From NCBI GenBank assembly GCA_036927565.1, contig JAYESD010000009.1, forward strand, positions 29,844,484 through 29,908,483: a stretch of 64,000 nt of DNA. Reading direction: 5' to 3'. The DNA comes from Tuctoria greenei (Eukaryota > Streptophyta > Magnoliopsida > Poales > Poaceae). The translations under genes and the position numbers were made by a program. This document shows positions 10,361 to 19,600 of the stretch, one piece after another. The notes beneath the pieces were generated by a model. That model saw nothing but the letters and a program-made list of their open reading frames with translations. It ran no database searches and was not told where the DNA came from. Numbering within the stretch: position 1 is the stretch's first letter; every line of letters begins with the position of its first letter.

Positions 10361-12131
10361 CTACATAGAAGCACAATACGTCGATGACTCAATACTGGGG
10401 TTAGTCAAAAGGCATTTAGGTATCCAGTACTGAGTCACACGACGTGCAGCAGGAAAATCACGCGAAAGCTGAGATAAAACAGCAGGTTTATGAGTCGAAG
10501 TTTGAGGTTTTCTATTCTTAACTCTTTTAGCACAAAAACCAGTAGCTCCGGAGGTAAAAGCAGAAGGTCCGGAGGCATGAACTGAAGGTCTGGAGGGAAC
10601 AACAGAAAATCCGGGAGCTCTCGGAGCTATTAGAACTACCGGAGCTGCCTTTGTAGATTTCTTACCAGAAGGTCCGGAAGCTACCTTTTCAAATTTCTGA
10701 CTCACTAAAGCAGGTTGTGTTTTTCTAATTGCATGAGAGTTATAAGATCTAGCAATTTTTCTTTCCTTTTTCTGTTGTTTAGCTAGTCTATAACAAAAAT
10801 CTATGACATGACCATCTCTACCACAGAAGGTACAATGAAATTTAACTTTGTGTTCATGTCCAGATGAGCAAGCAATATTTTTATTTGAAATCGAATGAGG
10901 CAACACTCCTGCAGATTTGAAAACAACTCCTTTTTGTTTAGGAACTGTCTGAATCAAACCACATCCTAATGACTTTACAATTTTAGGTGGATGTGCCTTA
11001 GCATGAGCATGAGAATCAAAACCTAAACCAGTTTTATCATTGCATGACTTGGAAGAATTCAGCAGCAAGTTTAGATTCTTATTCGCATTACAAAACCGAC
11101 CTAGTGTCCTATTCATGTCATCAAGTTTCTTGGACAAGTCTAGGCAGTTTTCACATGAAGTTTTTCCTTTTAGTTTGCAATTGGAACAATTTTTAACTTC
11201 ATGAGATCGTAAAGCATTGTTCATAAATTAAGTCACATGAGGGACATGCATCATCACTAGGAATCAAGGTTTTTAAACGGTTAATTTCAGATTCTAGTGA
11301 TTCAATTTTAGCAGCATTATCCCTAAGCTTTTTGTCCTTTTTCTTGACAATAACAGTGGCACAAGAAATAGCGTCACACATTTCATTACAGGTTGAACAT
11401 ACCTCATCATCATCACTGTTGTGTTTTGCTTCCTCCTGACTTGATCTTGATCTTGCTTTGCCCGCCATGAAGCATATGTTGGCTAGGTCATCATTCTCTT
11501 CATGACTTTCAAAGTCAATGTCACTTGAACTGAGCTCTTGAAGCGCGGTGATGAAGCTGTTGATCATCTTGCGTCCTATGGTACCCTTCTTTTTCTTGTT
11601 GGAATTTCCAGAGGAGGTCCGGACCTTGCTTTGTTTTTCTTCCCGGGTGGTCGGACCTGAAAGGTTAGGGCATTCTGTACGAAAGTGTCCTGTTTTACCA
11701 CATTCAAAACAGCGTTGAGGTCCGGAGCTTCCTCTCCTTCTAGTTCTCACATTTTGCAATGCTTTTGAGAATCTAGTTGAGATGAGTGCCAACTCCAATT
11801 CTGGAAATTCTTCGATCTCTTTGATTGTGTTGGACCCTTCATGGTAATCACAGAGAGCGCTCCAAACATCGTATGCTGATCGGAGGTGTGCGACACGATC
11901 AAAGTCGCTTTGAGTGAGTCCTTGGATGATCAAGTTTCGTGCTTTGTTGTTGTTGTCGACGTCCCAGAGGTTCGTGGCCGTGACTTGATCATTGGGTGGC
12001 ACTTCATAAGGCTTATACACCTTCTCCCATATTGCAAAGCCTTGTGCCTGGATGAAAGCCTCCATGCATGCCTTCCAAACCTGAAAATCAATACCAAAAA
12101 ACACACAAGGTTTGGCGGAGTACTTCTCCAT
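10361..12131 (-). pseudogene. gag: Copia-1 gag with two internal deletions
   Basis: Starts at ATG 12131 (MEKYSAKPCVFFGIDFQVW), UBN2/copia-type Gag. Relative to the 795-codon Gag of Copia-2 it lacks residues about 106-238: NTIKE is joined directly to IEEFPE, which removes most of the capsid-like domain. A second deletion of exactly 200 bp, between two copies of attgttca (26616 and 26816 in Copia-2), joins YEQ to an out-of-frame tail near 11224. The downstream frame resumes as NNALRSHEVKNCSNC and ends at the amber codon 10361-10363. Both zinc knuckles remain (CFECGKTGHFRTEC and CTFCGRDGHVIDFC). Loss of the capsid domain should prevent particle formation, so it would need Gag in trans. Confidence 0.9.
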
Positions 12132-12178
12132 GATGATTAGTCAAAAACACATGCAAATCACAAAGATTAGAGCACCGT

Positions 12179-12191
12179 GGCTCTGATACCA
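12179..12191 (-). other. Copia-1 primer-binding site (initiator tRNA-Met)
   Basis: In element sense TGGTATCAGAGCC starts two bases inside the 5' LTR end. It is complementary to the 3' end of plant initiator tRNA-Met, the usual primer of plant Copia elements. Confidence 0.93.
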
Positions 12192-12193
12192 AT

Positions 12194-13775
12194 TGTAGGA
12201 TCGAAGAGCATGTGAAAAGCTACCAGAGGGAGGGTGAATGGTAGATTTAAAAATCTTACGAAGCGGAAACAATAAAACCCCAAACCCTTTCGGCAGAAAA
12301 ACGATCTGTTAAAGAAATCGTGTATGAGACTAATCTAAACGTGTTTCACCGTGACAAAAGTGATAATTATCAGAGAGAATCAAGTCACGAAGACAACACA
12401 AAAAGAATTACTCAAATCCTTCGAGAAAAACTCAAGTTATGATCGAAAGATCAGACTATGGTCAATCTGACCTACCCGAGAAAAACAGTTTCTGGAATGC
12501 TGCAAAGAAACTCGTGTAGCTCAGAAACCACCAATCCAGTGACCGTGAAATTTTGATAGATGATAGACAATCAAGTTGTGAAGACAACCCGAAAAGAATC
12601 ACATCAATTGGATCAGTAAAACTCGAGTTATGATAAAACCACCGACGAAAGGTAGTGCTGTCCAGAAACTCGGCGAGTAAAACTTGTCCGGAACAAGTCG
12701 GACGAACAAGGCACAAAAGTTCATTCAAACTATGAATTTTATTCAATAGAACACAAGAGGAACAGCCCCAAATTCTTCAACCGATACGATCCGATCCTTC
12801 TGATCAGATCTTCCTTCCATAATCCGTCTCTAGAAGCATATTGCCACGTCATGCACCGCATGCATACGTGCGAACACCTTCCATCGACCTTCATATGCAC
12901 TGCCCTTGATTCAATCATCCTGCGCGACCTCCTGACCCGCTCAACCACAGTTCCTCCCGAACTTGGTTGTTGGAACCTCATCTCCTCCTGAGACTAGTCC
13001 AATGGATCCTGTCACCAGCCATGACTTGAACTCAAGCAACACCTGCACATGAATAAACAACCAATCCATACGAGCCCAAGTCCTCGACTTGACTCAAGTT
13101 AGTTCCGAACACAACACCCTACGTGAGAACCTCACATAAGCATGTTGCAAAACCACAGTAGAAACGATATCAACCGTATTCAACCAAAACGCACCAAAAA
13201 CATAGCAAATGAATACTAAGAAATCTTTCCAATCATGTAAAGCAAGTATGAAACAATGCAAATGAAAAGCAGAAGCACTGCGGTCAAGTTCCGGACCTTG
13301 CCAGAGCAACCCGGAGCTTGAGCCGGATCTATCAAAATCTAGTAGAACCTAGCGCCGAAGCTTTCCAAAACTAGTAGATCCTAGCACCGAAGCTTACCAA
13401 AAACTAGTCAAAACTAGTCAACCCAAAACCGGAGCTAGGCAAAGTACATCGGAGCTTAGCAAAAGCATGCCGGAGCTATCAAGTATATGCCGGAGCTATC
13501 ATAGACATGCCGGAGATAACAAAGACATGCCGGAGCTAAAGATAAAGCACACCGGAGCTAACCAAAGCTAGTCGGACCTTACCAAGAAGCCGGACCTAGC
13601 ATCTAACGTAACCGGAGCTACCCAAAACAAGCCGGACCTACCGTCGGACCTTGCTGTAGCTCGGAGCTAGAGTCGGACCTTGATAAAAAGGAGTTTTGGT
13701 GATATTTAAAACTTTTATCATCAAAGCAAGTATATTCACTACAAGCCAATGTATTCAGCACACATAGGTCTTACA
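12194..13775 (-). repeat. Copia-1 5' LTR
   Basis: Same borders as the 3' LTR and nearly the same length (1582 against 1583 bp). It carries the same deletion junction (agccccaaattcttcaaccg near 12763-12782), so the promoter-segment loss predates this insertion. The U3 repeat array spans about 13290-13685. Confidence 0.95.
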
Positions 13776-13780
13776 GATAG

Positions 13781-14592
13781 CTCCAGCGATGCCTACTATC
13801 AATGTTTAAAACATCGACAACGGGCCACCTTAGGGGATGTCGAGGCTTTGATAGCACCGGCATCATCCACCATCATCATGAGATTTTTATTTATCCTGCA
13901 CACTGAAGTCAAGAAAAACAGTAAAATCCATTTCTTTTCTATACTCATTTGCGACTTACTATTCCCGAAAGAAATTTTTAGGTCAACCATAATTCTATAT
14001 ATAATCAAGTGCATTTGCTTATTTTCTTCAGGTCCAATTGTTTTCTGTACTCACCTTACTCAGGCCTACCGGGGTGTAGGTAGAGTGGCGTACTTAGGGT
14101 GCAGGACTAGGCTAAGTCGATAGCACACTCCGAACCTAGATTGGCTTGGTGTTCAGGCAAGTAGGCCATTCAACAATGTTAAGACCTGAAAGAATTAACA
14201 ATGCAACTTGATTATATATGAATTGTTTGAGCTAAAGTTTCTTGAGAATTGCACAACTTTATTATAGGCAAGAAAGAGAAAAAAAGAATGGGCCTGTACA
14301 AAATAAATGCACGTGGAGTCTGTTTTGACATAATGATGTCCTTCATTATAGGTCCGGAGTACAGGGGAGACATGTACACTCTTATGGTACAGAACCAGGC
14401 TAAGTGTGTTGCATTTCTTGTTCGACCCAAGGTAGCTAGCTACACTTTTAGTTCAGAGACTGTGTCAAGTGTTGCTTGAACTTTGCGAACCTTCCGGGAA
14501 AGGTCCGGCTGTCCTCCCACAGGAGCTACCCAACTCTGTACAATGACGCTATAACATACATCATATGTAATTATAGACTCACCTCCGTGATA
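13781..14592. other. Non-coding Tat sequence right of Copia-1
   Basis: Continuation of the Tat 3' untranslated region between the end of pol and the antisense ORF. AT-rich, with no frame that shows conserved motifs. Confidence 0.5.
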
Positions 14593-16803
14593 TTAAGTGT
14601 AGAACTTACAGAGGTGCTCAATGTTCCAAGGATTAGGAAATGGTGACCCATCCTCAGTTGCCAAGCGAACGCATCAGGGACGAGATACTTTGATCACTCG
14701 AAAGGGTCCTTCCCAGCTGGGGGAAAGTTTGTTTAACCCTTCTCGAGTTTGTATTCTCCATAGCACCAGATCTCCTTCCTTCAGCTATCGGTTATGCACA
14801 TGCCTCTGGTGGTAGCGCCGGAGCGCTTGGCAGTATCGTGCATTTCGAACAGCTGCTCAGCACCTTCCCTCTTCAACGAGGGCAAGGTCTTCACGCCGGA
14901 GCTGGTCCTGCATGGCTTCATCGAAGGTCCGGACCCGGAGCGACCCCAAGGTGATTTTCGGAGGAAGGACTGCTTGAGCTCTGTACACCAGGAAGAAGGG
15001 TGTCTCACCAGTCTACCGATTTGGAGTTGTCCTGTTTGCCCATAAGGTGGGCGGAAGCTCTTCAATCTAGTTGGCTCCATGTTTTTTTAGGCGCTCATAT
15101 GTGCGCTTCTTGAGTCCTTTTAGGATTTCTGCATTTGCTCTCTCAGCTTGGCCATTGCTTGCCAGGTGAGCTACGGAAGCGTATCCGACTTGAATGCCGA
15201 GGTCTTCGCAATATACTTGGAATGCAGAGCTTGTGAATTGGGTCCCGTTGTCAGTTATGATCTTGTTTGGGACCCAAAATCTGCATACTATGGTCTGCAA
15301 GAAATTGATAGCTGATTGCTTGTTTATTGTCACCACTGGAGTTGCTTCGGGACACTTAGTGAAATTGTCGATGGTGACATACTGGAACTTGTAACCTCCG
15401 ATGGCTTTTGGGAAAGGTCCCAAAATTTCCATACCCCACGCGGCGAATGGCCATGTCGGGGGTATCATTTGTAGTGGTTTAGCTGGTGTGTGAATTTGCT
15501 TCGCATGGAACTGGCATGCTTCACATTTCTTCACTAGCTCGGCTGCATCTTGGAGTGTTGTAGGCCAGTAAAAACCATGCCGAAAGGCTTTACCAACCAA
15601 CATGCGGGATGATGCGTGGTTCCCACACTTGCCTCCATGGATTTCCGTGAGGAGCTCGCATCCTTCATCCCTTGTAATGCACTGCATTAGGACGCCATTG
15701 GCACCACGCCGGTAGAGATCCCCTTCTATTAGTGTGTATCTTTTAGCCAATCTGACTATCCGGTTAGCAGATACATTCTCTTCATGAAGGATGTTGTCTT
15801 TCAAGTAGCTCTGGATCTCCGAGATCCATGCATCAGAGCTAACTTGAGCTTCTGAGTCTTGTGTGCTAGGTTGCTTGGAGCTTCCTACAGCACCTATGAC
15901 CCTTGATGGACGCCACGGTAACAGGACCATCAGGACCGCTAGCTCCGAGGTGCTGGTCTCGCCCCCTTCGCTCAGTTCGGCAGGCTGAGCTGTTGGTCTT
16001 GATAATCTCCGGACGAAGGTTCCGTTGGGAACTGGAGCTCCAGTTGAAGCTTTTATCGAGAGTTTGTCAGCTTCAGCATTGCTGAGATGCTGGACATGGC
16101 AAAGATCCAGGACTTCGAAATCCTTCTGAAGCTTCTGGACTTCAAGTAGATATGCAACTAGTTGAGGGTTGTTGCAGCAGCATTCACCTTTGACTTGTTT
16201 TATAACTAGTTGCGAATCACCCTTTACCAACAGCTGCTTCACACCATATGATAGTGCCACCTTGAGCCCATAGATTAATGCTTCATACTCCGCCATGTTG
16301 TTGGTCGCCTTGAAGTCAAGGTGAACCATGTATTTGACCTTCTCCCCTGTCAGAGCGAGGAGAAGGATTCCAGCTATGGCTCCCTGCTTCTACACGGAGT
16401 CATCGAACTAGAGAGTCCAGTGAGGCTTAGTGAAGACCAGAGCCTTAGGTTCCGGTTTCGTCTCACTGGGGCCCCCAGGATTTGATGGTGAGGGGGTCCA
16501 TTCCGCCACAAAGTCTGCGAATGCTTGAATCTTGATTGCTTGTCTTGGGACGAATTCTAGATCGAACTCAGCCAATTCTGCTGCCCACTTTGCAATGTTC
16601 CCAGTAGGGTTGGGGTTATGCAAGATTGCACGCAGTGGATAAGAGGTTACCACTGAAATCTTGTGAGCCTGGAAGTAGTCATGAAGTTTCCTAGAGGCGA
16701 TAAGAACTGCGTAGAGCAGCTTATGCACCTCTAGGTACCGAGTCTTGGCATCATGAAGTACCTTGCCGATGAAGTACAGTGGGCGCTGGACTGTCCGGAC
16801 CAA
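14593..16803 (-). pseudogene. pol: Tat pol remnant: RNase H, second (archaeal-type) RNase H, integrase
   Basis: Reading leftward: RT-linked RNase H (VQRPLYFIGKVLHDAKTRY ... KWAAELAEFDLEF, 16803-16408); two stops near 16385-16410; a second RNase H of the RVT_3 type (FDDSV, TNNMAEYEALIYGL, VKGDSQLVIKQVKGE); an integrase zinc finger (H-H-C-C ending CEACQFHAK); and the integrase core with DNGTQF and NGQAERANAE. The first catalytic Asp appears replaced, since the expected WGxDILGPF reads WGMEILGPF near 15440. Beyond 15067 the frame shifts. The C-terminal part with EGDLVLWRI and SWEGPFRV ends at a stop at 14593-14595. RT, protease and Gag are missing upstream. The frameshifts, stops and altered catalytic residue make it inactive. 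Confidence 0.88.
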
Positions 16804-16804
16804 C

Positions 16805-17655
16805 TGTCAGAGTCCGATTCCGGCAATTCTCCGGGTACTACCGTTGGCAGTCCGCGGAGTTTCTTAGTTCGGTTGGGGCACACAGAGATTCAGAGCAAGA
16901 TGGCGATTTGACACGAGGATTTACGTGATTCGGGCCGCCTTAGCGTAATACCCTACTCCACGGGTGTGTGTTGTTGTTGTTGTATCGAGCGTCTGAGCGC
17001 TAGTGTGAGAGAGAGGCCAAAAAAGTCTTTGATCCCCCTGTGTATCGCTCGACCAGTCCTTTTATAGTACAAGGGCTGGCCGGTACATCATTAGCCTGGT
17101 CGACATGTGGCCCTGGCAGTTACTGATGCCTAATACACAGTTAATGTGCTTAATTCCCCTTAATAGCGTGATAACGCCCTTTAATGGTGGCGCTACTGGT
17201 ATTAAGGGTCATCCGATTGTGTGCCATTAAGATAGCATTAATGACACGTAATCAGGTCTTGAAGTCTTTAATGTTCCTTGAAGGTCCGAGCCGTTGGAGG
17301 TCCACCAATCTGCCTATTAAGGTTGACGGTCCCGCGATTGGACGCGTGGCAGCTCTGGAGCTTACCGTCTTGGACGAGTAGGTCCGGTGCTGTTGTACAT
17401 GTGTCGGTACCGGAGCTTCCCTCTGCCGGGGGTTAGGTTCGGGGGTGCCACACAGGTATCTAGTCCGGAGCTTTCCCATATATGGAATGTAGCTCTGATT
17501 TTATGATACACGTGGCGGCATTGGAACTAACCATACGAGGGAAGCAGGTCCAGTTCTGAGCGACACGTGGAGCCTTCGGGGGTCTTCAACGCAAATAGGT
17601 GGAGTTCCTTTGAACTCTTTGTGGTTCTAAGGGGTATCCGGTACGCAGGGTACCA
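16805..17655 (-). repeat. Tat element 5' LTR, last 4 bp lost
   Basis: Begins tgtcagagtccg at 16805 and matches the left LTR from 17479 to 17655. It stops at gggtacc, without the terminal gaca present at 175-178. No PBS is seen beside it, because pol sequence follows directly at 16803. Contains a short (tgt)n tract near 16968-16982. Confidence 0.85.
17058..17067 (-). promoter_or_regulatory. TATA box of the Tat 5' LTR
   Basis: Minus-strand CTATAAAAGG. Transcription would start near 17030, leaving about 225 bp of R-U5. The orientation agrees with minus-strand pol. Confidence 0.6.
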
Positions 17656-17937
17656 GCAAAGGTGTAATCAGCTTTACCAACTGTAAAACCATTTTCAATC
17701 AAAAAATCTCTAAGGCACTCATACCAAGCTCTAGGAGCTTGTTTGAGGCCATAGAGAGCCTTATGCAGTTTGTATACATGGTCGGGGAACTCTTGATCTT
17801 CAAACCCGGGGGTTGCTCCACGTACACCTCCTCCTTGATCGGTCCATTGAGGAAGGTGCTTTTCACGTCTATTTGATAAAGCTTAAAGTCATGGTGAGTA
17901 GCATATGCAAGTAATATACGAATCGATTCAAGCCTAG
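17656..17937 (-). pseudogene. Fragment of a Tork-like Copia reverse transcriptase
   Basis: Translating the minus strand from 17937 gives ARLESIRILLAYATHHDF, LYQIDVKSTFLNG, EEVYVEQPPG, then after a one-base frameshift near 17818 HVYKLHKALYGLKQAPRAW and ENGFTVGKADYT. This is RT block sequence of a Copia lineage clearly different from Copia-1 to -4 (for example ENGFTVGKADYT where they read EKGFTMGKVDKT). No LTR or other domain accompanies it. It is bounded by the truncated Tat LTR on the left and the CACTA terminus on the right. Confidence 0.88.
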
Positions 17938-18445
17938 CACTACAGGAATCCTGACGATTTGCGATAGCCAGGGCCGTCGCAAATAAGCTATAATTCGTCG
18001 CAAATAAGCTATTTGCGATGTCTTTTGGCCGTCACAAATAATACGTCGCAAATAAGCTTATTTGCAATGGCCACCATCACAAATAGGATTATTTGCGACG
18101 GTCGGCAGTAGCCGTCGCAAATTATTGCTAGGGGGCGATGGGCCCCGCTGGTCGGTTTACGACGGCCTGGCCATCACAATTAAGTCCCTATTTGCGACCG
18201 CTAGGCCGTGGAAATTAAGTCCCTATTTGTGACGGCCAGGCCGTCGCAAATAAGGTGAGCGGATGGGTCCCACGCGGTCAACCGACAGGGACCATGTGGC
18301 CATTTGCGACAGCCTGGCCATCGCAAATAGGGCGTTAATTGCAACGTCCAGGCTGTCGCAAATAACAGAGGCTTAATTGCGATGTCCTGGAACCTTATTT
18401 GTGACGCTACTGTATAAAGCCGTCGCAAATAAGGTTTTTATTTTA
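17938..18445. repeat. CACTA terminus and subterminal repeat block
   Basis: After CACTACAGGAATC come more than a dozen copies, in both orientations, of a unit like TTTGCGACGGC or GCCGTCGCAAATAAG (for example 17958, 17994, 18046, 18085, 18111, 18239, 18419). Such clustered subterminal motifs are the transposase-binding regions of CACTA elements. Opposed copies can form hairpins. Confidence 0.88.
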
Positions 18446-18576
18446 CGAAAAACTGAAAATACTACATGGCTCGATGTTCAGAGTCACAGAACAGGCAATA
18501 TATAACAAACAGTCACATAACACATTACAACACATCGTCGATACATCGCATCACCATCAACAAACCAAACAAGGTC

Positions 18577-19582
18577 TCACTCGCCCGAGTGACCTCCGAA
18601 GCCACCTCTGAAGCCACCTACGAAGTCAAAGTCATTGTGGCGCCTCATTTCAGGTGGCAGTAGCAATGGTGTGCAGCCATCGCAGATCCCTACAATTAAT
18701 GAAACTTTGAGTTAGAATATAAATGCATCAGCGTCTCTCCCTCCCTCTCCCTCTATCTCCATCTAAATCCCCTCTCTTCCTCTCTTCTTTCATTCCTCTC
18801 TCTCTCTCTATCTCTCTATTGCTATCATTTTCCCTCTATCTTCCTCCCTCTATCTGAATTTGCATCTCCCTTTCTCCCTCTCTCTTCCTCTCCTCCTATC
18901 TCCAATCTCCCACTCTCGCGTCATTCCTCTCCCACTCTATCTAACTATTTCTCACTCTTTCTTCTATCTCTCTCTTTCTTCCAGCTCAATCCTTTTCTTC
19001 TATCTAACTATCTCCTCTCTCTTCTATCTCAATCCTTTTTTCTCTATCTTCCTCTCTCTTCTAACTTCATCTCTCACTCTATCCATCTTTCACTGTTACT
19101 CCATTTCATCGCTTTATTTTGGTTAAGTTGAGTTAAAACTAGAATTGTTAAGTTGATATAGAAAATTACCTGACCCGCAGAAGAAGGATCGCCTGGAAGG
19201 ACCGGTAGTGGCGGTAGCTGGATCCCTAGACCTTGCGCCTGAGCCATGCCCTGTCATTGCAAACATTAAATGTTACCTATTAGTAAGTCATTTATGCCGA
19301 ATTAATGAGAACTTTAGTTTTTATTTGGTTACCACCATTGCTTCCTGCATCTACGCCAACGCTACTGTCTGGGAATGGATCCTGGCCTCCATCGCGATCC
19401 TTTGGCGTTTCGCCTCCTCCTGTCGCTTGAGGTTCTCTTCTATAGTTTTTCAAAGGGATTGCATCTCAATGTCCCTCTGCGAGACGCGGTGACCTCCCGT
19501 ACCCACCGAAGAAGACTACGTGGAGCTGCCTCTCGCAAGTCTCCCCGCCCTCGAGTCGACAACTCTGTCGAATATGGCGAGC
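18577..19582 (-). pseudogene. CACTA second gene (Transposase_24-like), C-terminal exons
   Basis: Three exons can be read with GT-AG borders on the minus strand. 19582-19333 encodes a basic, coiled-coil stretch (REVTA, then EENLKRQEEAKRQRIAMEAR); 19250-19170 encodes MAQAQGLGIQLPPLPVLPG; 18689-18577 ends PPEMRRHNDFDFVGGFRGG and a stop. Two in-frame stops near 19455 and 19361 break it. It continues to the right of Copia-2 at 30222. In related elements this gene encodes the DNA-binding partner of the TNP2 transposase. No catalytic motif is expected. Confidence 0.7.
18733..19105. repeat. CT-rich low-complexity tract (tctctc / ctatct)
   Basis: About 370 bp almost without G on the plus strand, made of tctctc, ctctatct and cttcct variants. 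It lies in the intron between the last two proposed exons of the CACTA second gene; on the sense strand it is a GA-rich purine tract. Confidence 0.85.
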
Positions 19583-19595
19583 CTATAAAAAAGAG

Positions 19596-19600
19596 AGTCA
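19596..19600. repeat. Target-site duplication AGTCA of Copia-2 (partner 30151-30155)
   Basis: AGTCA directly flanks both LTR ends (19601 and 30150). On the minus strand the site is about 12-17 bp upstream of a predicted 3' splice site (ctcttttttatag, 19583/19584), so the insertion is intronic. Confidence 0.95.

Larger units (their letters stand above)
4590..13775 (-). mobile_element. Copia-1: full-length Ty1/Copia element (SIRE/Maximus-like), promoter-deleted
   Basis: Complete by its borders: two about 1.58-kb LTRs, a perfect 5-bp TSD, a PBS complementary to initiator tRNA-Met and a G-rich polypurine tract. It is 9186 bp, inserted in the 3' non-coding part of the Tat element. Gag carries two deletions relative to Copia-2 (one frame-disrupting), and Pol has two single-base frameshifts. 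Both LTRs lack a 281-bp segment that contains the TATA box in Copia-2, and equivalent segments are present in Copia-3 and Copia-4. The two LTRs differ at a few dozen positions by eye, so it is older than Copia-2. It is non-autonomous. Confidence 0.95.
1..17655 (-). mobile_element. Ty3/Gypsy retrotransposon, Tat lineage, 5' half deleted, split by Copia-1
   Basis: The two ends share a long direct repeat: bases 1-178 match 17479-17655, both starting tatggaatgtagct and both reaching gtacgcagggtacc. These are LTRs of one element. The coding strand is minus, with RNase H, a second RNase H and integrase at 14593-16803. Two RNase H domains in tandem are a hallmark of the Tat lineage. A plus-strand accessory ORF (715-4122) lies between the 3' end of pol and the 3' LTR, the usual place for such ORFs in Tat elements. 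Gag, protease and RT are absent: the 5' LTR abuts RNase H at 16804/16805. Copia-1 interrupts it at 4590-13775. The left end lies outside the window, so the element's own TSD cannot be tested. Confidence 0.85.

Noticed and set aside
17938..18445. CRISPR-like array from regularly repeated TTTGCGACGGC units.
   Set aside because: Repeats are short, in both orientations and next to a CACTA terminus: subterminal transposase-binding repeats in plant DNA.
18860..19126. Frame rich in Ser, Leu and Phe, looking like a membrane protein.
   Set aside because: Translation of the CT-rich low-complexity tract.
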